NCBI GenBank assembly: GCA_902761055.1
Contig: CACWIS010000012.1
Coordinates: forward strand, 1 to 64,000
Direction: 5' to 3'
DNA from: Oscillospiraceae bacterium
Lineage (GTDB): Bacteria > Bacillota > Clostridia > Oscillospirales > Oscillospiraceae
DNA: 64,000 nucleotides
This document shows, piece by piece, positions 15,690-23,178 of the stretch (its first letter is position 1; each line of letters opens with the position of its first letter). Made by a program: the position numbers and the translations under genes. The notes beneath the pieces were generated by a model. It was given only the letters and a program-made list of their open reading frames with translations. It had not been told where the DNA came from and made no database searches.

Positions 15690-18416
15690 ATGGATCAGAA
15701 ACGCAAACGAATCGGCAGCGCGCTGTGCGCGGCGCTGCTCACCGTCTCGCTCAACGGCAGGGTCTGGGCCGACGGCGACGAGCAGGAGCTCCCGCTCGAG
15801 CCGCCCGTGCAGATCGTGGAGGACGCGCCCTCGGAGACGGGTGAAACGTCTTCCGAGACCGGGAACGATCCCGCCGACCTTGACGGCGATCCCGCCGAGG
15901 CCGGGGGCGATCCCGCCGAGGCCGGGGACGATCCCGTCGAGGCCGAGGACGATCCCGTCGAGGCCGGGGACGATCCCGTCGAGGCCGGGGACGATCCCGT
16001 CGAGGCCGGGGACGATCCCGTCGAGGCCGGGGACGAGCCCGCCGGGACCGACGGTGAGAACGACGAGGCCGGAGAGCTTCCTCCCGTTGAAGAGATCATG
16101 ACCGTCAGCTCCGGAGAGGCCGCGCTCGACGCAGCCTCCGACAGCGGCACGCAGCAGACGGAAGCTCTGCTCGTGATCGGCGATCAGGAGCTCGACTTCA
16201 CGGAGGCGGCGAGCGGCGAGGGCTGGAGCTACGACGCGGACGGCCGCTTCGTTTACCTCAAGGGCTTCGACGGCAGCACGCAGATCGTCGGCACGGCCGG
16301 GAGCGATCTGACGATCAGGAACTCCGGGCTCAACCGCATCGGCACGCTCGTCGTCGACGGCGATCTCAACCTCGTCGGCAGCGGCATCCTTCTCATCGAC
16401 AGTCTTGAGCTCGCCGAGGGGAAGGAGCTCAATCTGCAGGCCAACACCGCGATCTACGACGACAAGAGCTGCAGCGTGGCGGTCTTCCTCAAGCGCACGC
16501 AGGAGGTCACGGACGACGAGGGCAATGTGATCGACACGCTCTGCTATTACGAGCTGATCAACAAGACCATGCCCGGCGTGCTGGACGAGGACTGCGTGAT
16601 CCCCGAGGGCGTAACGCTCCGGCTGCCGGACAATACTTCTCTGCTGCTGCAGTCCGTCGTAAAGCTGACCAGATACACGAGCGCCACCGAGACCAGCTCT
16701 CAGTACTTCACCGAAGAGGAGCAGGAATACAACGGAATGGACTGGTGGAAGGCGACCGCGCCGCAGCTGCTCATTTCCCGGACGGCGAAGCTGATTGTCG
16801 ATCAGCTTGCCGCCATCACCTGCCATGCGGTCACCGTGACCCGGACCTTCAGCGATGAAACACAGACGAAGGTGTTTCGTCCCTCGATCCGCGTTGAGGG
16901 CGACCTGAGCTTCGACGGCTCGATCGACGGCGCGGTCGTCGATTTCGGCAGCGAGGGCGTTTACGAAGGCGAGGGCGTGATCACGAACTCCGCCGTCGTC
17001 GTCCGCGGCGGCCGGAGCGAGGCGCTCGCTCCGCTGGAGCTCTCTGGCTCCGTTCTCTCCCTTCAGGGCGAGAACGCGCTCGTGGAGGACCTGCACTTTG
17101 TCGGCGACAACACGCTGGTCTACACCGGAGAAAACACGCTCTCCTCCGTCCGCCTCGAGGGCGGCGCTCTTACGATCCAGACGCCCGCGGCCTACAGCGG
17201 CGAGGACGTCCTGCACTTTGACGGGACGCTCAGCGGCGCGCTCTCCGGCGCAAAGCTCGTGCTGCAGTCCGGCATCCTCGCGCTGGAGAACAGCTGCAGC
17301 ATCAGCGGCCTTCAGATCGAGGACAAATGGTCGATCCCCGAGCTCACCGCTGCGTTTTACGACATCATGACCGACGCCGACGGCAATACGACCGGAACGG
17401 GCGCGATCTACGATTACCGCGGCGTGATGACGGGCAGCGATACCCCGCGGATCGTGCACGATCCGCAGAAGTCGGACCCGAATGCGGCGATCCCCGCGGA
17501 GATCACCTCCTATTACGACTTCAAATCCGAAAACTTCGGTCAGGGCGGCAGGGAGAGCTTCTACGAAGGCTCCTACGACATCGGCGCCTACCCGGTCTCC
17601 GGCGCGGCCGAGGAACTGAGCTATGACGCGCTGCGCAACTATTATGTGGCGCAGGGCAAACTGACGGGCGGTAAGTACGGCCATTATTGCTTCCTCCTCG
17701 AGACCGAGCAGAACGGCAGCTTCGGCTATACCGTGCTCTCCTACAACAGCACGCAGACCGTCCCCGCCGGCACCGTGACGCGCATCCGCGTGATCGTGCG
17801 CAGTCCCGACCCGATGCAGGGCGGCGGCGGCACCGTCTCCGATACCATAACGGTCTTTACCGGCAACGGCAATCTCGGGCAGAACGCCGGCTCGATGACC
17901 GGCGGCGCCGGTACCCCCGTGCTGAGCGGCGGCGGGATCTCCACGCCCATCCACAAGATGAAGCCCGAGGAGCCGGACGACCCCGACGACCCCGACGTTC
18001 CCGACACTCCCGACACTCCCGACACTCCCGACGCGGCGGGCAGGGGCGGACAGGGCATCGGAGCGCCCGCCGCGCCGGCTTTCTGGGTCGAGGACGGCGA
18101 GTCGGCTCTCTATGTGCTCTGCGCGGCCGAGGGAGAAGCCTCGCTCCTCAAGTCCGGCGGAAGGGCCGCCGTCAGCATGAGCTATACGCTTCCCGGCGAG
18201 TTCGCCGGCAAGCCGCTCTACGCGGTGTTCCGCAACGCGGACGGCTCTCTCACGGCCTTCCGTGCGAGCTACGACCCGCTCAGCGGCAGACTCTCCTTTG
18301 ATTCCGACCGCCTGGGCGAATTCGTGATCGTGGCCTTCGCCTTCGACGGCGAGGAGTTTTCCCCCGCCTTCTACGAGGCGCTTGCCGCCCTGCCCGCCGT
18401 CGCGCGGCTCGGCTGA
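15690..18416 (+). CDS. Secreted low-complexity/beta-rich surface protein B
   Basis: 908 residues, paralogue of the preceding gene. Signal peptide almost identical to it, then an acidic stalk made of a tandem seven-residue repeat (DPVEAGD type, about residues 60-122). A beta-solenoid-like region follows (165-640), then a DDPDDPDVPDTPDTPDTP linker (about 760-785) and the same C-terminal beta-domain ending in DGEEFSPAFYEAL. The ATG at 15690 follows AAAGGACGG at a usable distance; longer in-frame versions run back into the previous gene and are rejected. The nucleotide sequence of both ends is nearly identical to protein A while the middle has diverged, indicating duplication with later local homogenisation. 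Confidence 0.75.
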   Translation: MDQKRKRIGSALCAALLTVSLNGRVWADGDEQELPLEPPVQIVEDAPSETGETSSETGNDPADLDGDPAEAGGDPAEAGDDPVEAEDDPVEAGDDPVEAGDDPVEAGDDPVEAGDEPAGTDGENDEAGELPPVEEIMTVSSGEAALDAASDSGTQQTEALLVIGDQELDFTEAASGEGWSYDADGRFVYLKGFDGSTQIVGTAGSDLTIRNSGLNRIGTLVVDGDLNLVGSGILLIDSLELAEGKELNLQANTAIYDDKSCSVAVFLKRTQEVTDDEGNVIDTLCYYELINKTMPGVLDEDCVIPEGVTLRLPDNTSLLLQSVVKLTRYTSATETSSQYFTEEEQEYNGMDWWKATAPQLLISRTAKLIVDQLAAITCHAVTVTRTFSDETQTKVFRPSIRVEGDLSFDGSIDGAVVDFGSEGVYEGEGVITNSAVVVRGGRSEALAPLELSGSVLSLQGENALVEDLHFVGDNTLVYTGENTLSSVRLEGGALTIQTPAAYSGEDVLHFDGTLSGALSGAKLVLQSGILALENSCSISGLQIEDKWSIPELTAAFYDIMTDADGNTTGTGAIYDYRGVMTGSDTPRIVHDPQKSDPNAAIPAEITSYYDFKSENFGQGGRESFYEGSYDIGAYPVSGAAEELSYDALRNYYVAQGKLTGGKYGHYCFLLETEQNGSFGYTVLSYNSTQTVPAGTVTRIRVIVRSPDPMQGGGGTVSDTITVFTGNGNLGQNAGSMTGGAGTPVLSGGGISTPIHKMKPEEPDDPDDPDVPDTPDTPDTPDAAGRGGQGIGAPAAPAFWVEDGESALYVLCAAEGEASLLKSGGRAAVSMSYTLPGEFAGKPLYAVFRNADGSLTAFRASYDPLSGRLSFDSDRLGEFVIVAFAFDGEEFSPAFYEALAALPAVARLG
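15867..16055 (+). repeat. 21-bp tandem repeat, nine units
   Basis: Nine consecutive 21-base units from 15867 to 16055 encode DPAEAGG/DPVEAGD heptads; the units starting at 15972, 15993 and 16014 are exact copies. The period is a multiple of three, so slippage would change stalk length but keep the reading frame. Confidence 0.85.
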
Positions 18417-18446
18417 CGCCGCCGGGCCGAGCGCCGGCAGAGAGGA

Positions 18447-19301
18447 GTGAGTACGCTGGATCGCTATGACATCTGTGTATTGTCTGTAAAAGCGGATGAG
18501 CCGATCGCCCGCAGGCTGGGCGAGAGCATCCGCTCCTATCGGCTGCCCGCGAACGTCCGGCTGCCGGACGGCGCGTCCGACTACCGGCGCATCCTCTACG
18601 ACTGCGGCGAAACGCCCATGGACGAGAAGGTGCGCGCGGATCTGGACGCTTCGCGCTTCCTGGTCCTGATCTGCTCGCCCGAGACGCGCAGCAATCCGGC
18701 GATCCTCGAGCGGCTCGATCGCTTCCGCGAGACGCACGGGACCGAGGAGATCATCGCCGTCATCGTGCGGGGCGAGCCGATCGAGGCCTTCCCCGAGAGC
18801 TTTATCGAGAAAAAAGCCGTGCAGCACATCCTGCCGGACATGTCGGTCGTCGAACGGATCGAGACCATCGAGCCGGTCGCGGCGGATCTGCGCGCGGACA
18901 GCGAGCGGAGGCGCCGCGAGATGCTGCGCTACGAGACCGTGCGCATCACGGCCTCCGTCCTCGGCCTGCACCCGGACGATCTCGAGCAGCGGCAGCGCAG
19001 CCGCAGAAAGCGCGCGATCCTTTCGCTGCTCGTGCTGGTCGGCGTCGTCTGCCTCGCGGCGGCCGCCGTCTTCCTGCGCCTGGGGCTGATCGCCAAGGCG
19101 GAGGGCGACATCGCCGAGGAGCAGACCCGGCTGAGCGTGTCCATCGCACGGCGCACGATCGAAGAGCTGCCCGCCTCCTTTGCGGGGGACGAGCAGGCTC
19201 TCGCCTATATCGACGAGGCGGTCGAAAACGCGCGGCAGAGCCTGGCCGAGCTCGGTCTGGACGAGCTTCTCGACACGGCGGAGACGGGAGGCGGCGCATG
19301 A
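18447..19301 (+). CDS. Divergent single-pass TIR-domain protein
   Basis: About 284 residues. An N-terminal TIR-like domain (1-125) starts with YDICVLSVKADE in place of the usual YDVFFSYRHK and contains SYRLP, an ICS strand and SNPAILE, where the tryptophan of the S.W...E motif is replaced by proline but the glutamate (residue 88) is kept. A basic linker (RQRSRRKR) precedes one transmembrane helix (about 190-215), so by the positive-inside rule the TIR domain is cytoplasmic and the 75-residue helical tail is outside. The start is uncertain: GTG at 18447 is very close to GAGAGG, while a CTG at 18456 is better spaced. It overlaps the next gene by ATGA. Confidence 0.7.
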   Translation: MSTLDRYDICVLSVKADEPIARRLGESIRSYRLPANVRLPDGASDYRRILYDCGETPMDEKVRADLDASRFLVLICSPETRSNPAILERLDRFRETHGTEEIIAVIVRGEPIEAFPESFIEKKAVQHILPDMSVVERIETIEPVAADLRADSERRRREMLRYETVRITASVLGLHPDDLEQRQRSRRKRAILSLLVLVGVVCLAAAAVFLRLGLIAKAEGDIAEEQTRLSVSIARRTIEELPASFAGDEQALAYIDEAVENARQSLAELGLDELLDTAETGGGA

Positions 19302-21340
19302 GCTTTCAGTACGACGTCTTTTTCAGCTACCGCCATAAGCCGCTCGACGCCGAGCTGACCCAAAAGGTCTTCAACCTCGTCGAGAGCTATCGTCTCCCCC
19401 GCGCGCTGCGCGCGCAGGGCTACGAAAACGTCCGCCGCGCCTTCCGCGACACGGAGGAGCTGCCCGTCAGCCGGATCCTGACCGATACGATCGACCAGGC
19501 GCTGCGCTCCACGAAGTGCCTGATCGTCGTCTGTTCGACCGATACGCCGAGTTCGGAGTGGATCGACCGCGAGGTTGCGACCTTCATCGAGCTCGGACGC
19601 GCCGAGCATATCTATCCGCTGCTCATCACCGGCGACCCCGAGCGCTCCTTCCCGCCCTCGCTGAAGCTGGTGCCGGATATCGAAGAGCGCATCATGGACG
19701 TCCGCACGCCGGGCAGCCCCGTCAAGAAGATGATGGAGAAGGCCGACACGGAGGTGCTGCGCGTGATCGCGGACGTCGTCGGCTGCACCGAGGCGGAGCT
19801 CGCGCGCGAGCACAAGCTCCGCAGGAACCGCCGCTTCGCCCTCCGGGCGGGCGCGGGTCTCGCCGCCTTCGCCGCCTTCGCGGGGATCTCGCTGGGGCTG
19901 ATGGGGCTGGCGCAGGATTATCGCGACACGGCGCAGCGGCGCGAGGCGGCCTCCATGCGCATCCTCAACGAGCTGACCTACTCCCTGCCGGACCATCTGA
20001 CCAACGTGCCGGGCGCCTACGGCCGCATCGCCGGCATCCTCGAGCGGAACACCGAGGACATCAACGCCATCCTGCGCCTGGCCTCGGACAAGGCCGGCGC
20101 GGAGAACGAGGCGGCGGCCAACTACGAAAAGCTCGCCAACGCGAGCGCCGTGCTCGGCCGCTATGAGGAGGCGCTCGCCGCGCAGGACCGCGCCGCCGCC
20201 GCTTATCTCGAGCTGGAGGCGCAGGGCGCCGAGGGCAGCGCGGAGAAGCTCGCCTCGTCCTATAACAACCGGGGCAATCTCCTGCACGCCGCCGGGCGCT
20301 ACGAGGAGGCCGCCGCGGCCTACGCAGAGGCGATCGCGCGCCAGGAGAGCGCGGGCGGCAGCCGCCTGCTGCTGGCCCAGATGCACCTCAACGCCGGCGG
20401 CAACGCCGTGAGTCTCGGGCAGGAGGAGGCCGCGGCAGAGAGCTTCGACGCGAGCATTGCGCTCCTCTCGCGCGCCGAGACGAGCGAGGAGGTCGAGACC
20501 TCCGCCAAGGTCCATTACAACTACGGCGTGCTGCTCTACCGCCGGGGCGACTACCCCGGCGCGGAGGAGAAGCTGCGCGGCGCCTGCGCGCTCTGCGAGC
20601 GCCTGCTCGAGAGCTCCGATTCGCTGCAGAACCGCTCGCTCTGCCTCAAGTCCCAGAGCGTTCTGGCTTCCGTGCTGACCGACGCGGGCAGCTTTGAAGA
20701 GGCCGACCGCTTCTATGATCTGGCCATTTCCAGCGCGCTGGTGCTCGCGCAGGACGGCGAGAACACGGACTACCAGCGCAACCTCGCGGAGCTGTACAAC
20801 AACCGCGCGCTGAGCTTCAACATCCAGGGCGACTACGGCCGCGCCGACGCGCTTTACGAGCGCGCCGCGGAGATCTGCGCCGCGCTCGCGGAAAAGACCG
20901 GCGCGCCCTCCGACCGCGCCATGTCCGCGCTGACGCTGCTCAACCTCGGCGAAAACGCCTTCAAGCTGCCGGACTACGAGCGCTCGCGCGCGTACTTTGA
21001 GCAGGGCCTTCGCGTCTACGAGAGTGCGCTCGACGAGCTCGGCGAATACGACCTGGCGCAGTATTACGCCTGGCTGTCCTATTACCGCCTGATCCACCTG
21101 CGGGACTACCCGGCCGCGCTGGACGCCGCGCTCGCGGCCTGGCAGCTGCAGCCGAACAACGTGCTCGTCACGCTCGATCTCGGCTACGCCTGCCTCTACG
21201 GCGGCTATGACGAGGACGCGGACCTTCTGCTCGGCGCCGTCGCCGCGCTCGGCGAGGGCCAGGCCGAGACGATCCGTCTCGACCTCGCCGCGCAGGCGCA
21301 GGCGGGCATGATCCCGGGCCACCAGGTCGTTCTCCCGTAG
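19298..21340 (+). CDS. TIR-transmembrane-TPR receptor-like protein
   Basis: 680 residues. TIR domain 1-150: YDVFFSYRHK (5-14), RLPRAL, CLIVVCS, and the NADase-type S.W...E motif SSEWIDRE with W88 and E92. A linker helix ending in HKLRRNRR is followed by one transmembrane helix (about 181-204), then about ten TPR-like helical hairpins (265-650; for example YEKLANASAVLGRYEEAL and NNRGNLLHAAGRYEEAAAAY). The basic residues before the helix place TIR inside and the TPR domain outside. Bacterial TIR domains are often NAD+-cleaving enzymes that make cyclic ADP-ribose variants. It is the last gene of the operon, coupled to the previous TIR gene, with which it also shares the linker sequence. Confidence 0.85.
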   Translation: MSFQYDVFFSYRHKPLDAELTQKVFNLVESYRLPRALRAQGYENVRRAFRDTEELPVSRILTDTIDQALRSTKCLIVVCSTDTPSSEWIDREVATFIELGRAEHIYPLLITGDPERSFPPSLKLVPDIEERIMDVRTPGSPVKKMMEKADTEVLRVIADVVGCTEAELAREHKLRRNRRFALRAGAGLAAFAAFAGISLGLMGLAQDYRDTAQRREAASMRILNELTYSLPDHLTNVPGAYGRIAGILERNTEDINAILRLASDKAGAENEAAANYEKLANASAVLGRYEEALAAQDRAAAAYLELEAQGAEGSAEKLASSYNNRGNLLHAAGRYEEAAAAYAEAIARQESAGGSRLLLAQMHLNAGGNAVSLGQEEAAAESFDASIALLSRAETSEEVETSAKVHYNYGVLLYRRGDYPGAEEKLRGACALCERLLESSDSLQNRSLCLKSQSVLASVLTDAGSFEEADRFYDLAISSALVLAQDGENTDYQRNLAELYNNRALSFNIQGDYGRADALYERAAEICAALAEKTGAPSDRAMSALTLLNLGENAFKLPDYERSRAYFEQGLRVYESALDELGEYDLAQYYAWLSYYRLIHLRDYPAALDAALAAWQLQPNNVLVTLDLGYACLYGGYDEDADLLLGAVAALGEGQAETIRLDLAAQAQAGMIPGHQVVLP

Positions 21341-21357
21341 CGGAGGGCCAAAACGGC

Positions 21358-21395
21358 AAAAAAGCCTCCCGAAGCAATGCTTCGGGAGGCTTTTT
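21358..21395. terminator. Bidirectional terminator, end of TIR-RyR operon
   Basis: AAAAAGCCTCCCGAAGC / GCTTCGGGAGGCTTTTT with a 4-base loop. It serves the operon on the plus strand and the convergent methionine operon on the minus strand. Confidence 0.92.
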
Positions 21396-21402
21396 GCAGT
21401 CT

Positions 21403-23178
21403 CTATTCTCTCGCGTCGCGGCGGATCTGCTCCATGATGCGCACCATCAGCCCCGTGCGGGCGAAGGGCGTGATCAGGAAATAGCCGTCCACGTACGGCG
21501 CCATGCGCCTCGCCATCGTCGCGGAGATCTCCACCGCGAGCTCCTCGCCCTTGGCGCGGTCGGCGCCCTCGTAGAGCGCGATGATCTTCTCGTCGACGCG
21601 GATGCCGGCGATCTCGCTGTTGATGAACTGGGCGTTGCGCTGGCTGACGATCGGCATGACGCCGCCGAGCAGCTTGCCCTTGAGTGTTCTGCGCGCGAGG
21701 CGGAGGTTTTCCAGCGCCTCGTCGGTCAGCACGGGCTGGGTCAGGAAGCCGTCGGCGCCGTTTTCCTCCTTCTTCTGCGCCAGATCCAGCTGGATGGCGA
21801 AGTTACGCGCGTTCACGTTCAGCGCGGCGAAGATGTGGAAGGGCGCGGGCAGCACGGCCTTGTTCATGCTGTCGACGAATTTGATGAGCTTGCGCGAGTT
21901 GAAGTTGTACACGCTCTTGACCTCGTCGCGGCTCGCGGCGGGCACCGGATCGCCGGTCACGAGCAGGACGTTGCCGACGCCCTCCGCGCACAGGCCGAGC
22001 AGCAGCGCCTGCGTGGCGTTGAGGTTGCGGTCGCGGCAGGTCATGTGCGGCATCACGTTCATGCCGAGCTCGCGCTTGATCTTGCAGACCATCAGGCTCG
22101 AGTCCATGCGGGCGCGGGCGATCGGACAGTCGGCCACGGTGATCATATCCGCGCCGCCGTCGCGCAGCTCGCGCGCTCCGGCCATGAAGCCGGCGACATC
22201 GGCGCCCTCGGGCGGGTCGAGCTCGACGGCGAAGGGCTTTCTTGCCGGATCGCAGAGCGCGTCCCAGAAGGGGTCCTGCCGCAGCGCGGCGCTCTCCCGC
22301 TCCCGCCGCTGCGCCGGGTAGTCGATCCGTACCGGCGCGCCGGACGAGACGGCTCTCGCCGCGGCTGCGATATGCTCCGGCGTCGTGCCGCAGCAGCCGC
22401 CGAGGATCTGCGCGCCGCGGGCGTGCAGCTCCGCCATCTGCGCGGCAAAGTAGCCCGGGTCGCCGTCGTAATAGGTGCGGTTGCCGCGCACGGTGGGATA
22501 GCCCGCGTTGGGCATGACCGAGAAGAGACCCTCGACCGGGCCGATCTTGTTCATCAGCTCCACCATCTGGCGGCCGCCGGAGACGCAGTTGAGTCCCACG
22601 GCGTCGATATAGGCGTCCGCCGCCGCGCCGCGGCACAGCTCGCCGATCAGGCGGCCGTCGCGGGTAAAGCCGTCCGGCTGCGCGGCGAAGGAGACCAGCA
22701 CGAAGGCGTCCGGGTCCGCGTCCTTGATGTGCTTGGCGATCTCATGGAGATAGAGATCGGTCGCGATCGTCTCGAACAGGAAGTGCCGCGCGCCGAGCGA
22801 GAGGAACTGGTCGACGATGGTGTGATACTCCTCGAGCAGATCGGTATCGTCGCGCGCGTCGATCGGTCCGATATCCGCGAAGACGTAGGCCTCGCCCGCC
22901 GCGGCGCGGCGCGCGATCAGCCAGCCCTCGCGAATGATGGCGGCGCAGTCGCTCGCCGGGAAGTTCTGCCGGTTCGCGCCGTAGGTGTTGGTCTTGATCG
23001 CGCGGCAGCCGACCTCGAGATAGGCGCGGTGGATCGCCTCGATCTCGCCGGGCGCGCTGAGGTTGGCCCACTCGCAGTCGCGGTGGCTGGTCCGGTTGCG
23101 CGCGGCGTAAAAGGTCCCCATGCCGCCATCGAAGAGCAGCACGCCCTTGTCTTTGATATAGCTTCTGATCTCTTTCAT
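21403..23178 (-). CDS. Bifunctional homocysteine S-methyltransferase / methylenetetrahydrofolate reductase
   Basis: 591 residues, two enzymes in one chain as in YitJ of Bacillus. Residues 1-290 are a homocysteine S-methyltransferase domain with the zinc cysteines in GLNCVSG and GGCCGTTPEHI. Residues 310-590 are a MetF-like TIM barrel (VELDPPEGAD, then HMTCRDRN). The reductase part makes 5-methyl-THF for methionine synthesis. The start overlaps the stop of metH (ATGA, 23175-23178), so synthesis is coupled. It is the last gene of a three-gene methionine operon. Confidence 0.92.
   Translation of the reverse strand: MKEIRSYIKDKGVLLFDGGMGTFYAARNRTSHRDCEWANLSAPGEIEAIHRAYLEVGCRAIKTNTYGANRQNFPASDCAAIIREGWLIARRAAAGEAYVFADIGPIDARDDTDLLEEYHTIVDQFLSLGARHFLFETIATDLYLHEIAKHIKDADPDAFVLVSFAAQPDGFTRDGRLIGELCRGAAADAYIDAVGLNCVSGGRQMVELMNKIGPVEGLFSVMPNAGYPTVRGNRTYYDGDPGYFAAQMAELHARGAQILGGCCGTTPEHIAAAARAVSSGAPVRIDYPAQRRERESAALRQDPFWDALCDPARKPFAVELDPPEGADVAGFMAGARELRDGGADMITVADCPIARARMDSSLMVCKIKRELGMNVMPHMTCRDRNLNATQALLLGLCAEGVGNVLLVTGDPVPAASRDEVKSVYNFNSRKLIKFVDSMNKAVLPAPFHIFAALNVNARNFAIQLDLAQKKEENGADGFLTQPVLTDEALENLRLARRTLKGKLLGGVMPIVSQRNAQFINSEIAGIRVDEKIIALYEGADRAKGEELAVEISATMARRMAPYVDGYFLITPFARTGLMVRIMEQIRRDARE

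Noticed and set aside
15867..16055. Regular repeats resembling a CRISPR array
   Set aside because: Units are directly adjacent, 21 bases, with no spacers, and are translated in frame as a heptad repeat.
15603..18971. A 1122-codon open frame on the minus strand across the surface protein genes
   Set aside because: It is antisense to genes with signal peptides and homologous domains. The composition (Arg/Gly/Ala/Asp rich, no domain) is what high G+C produces in the opposite frame.
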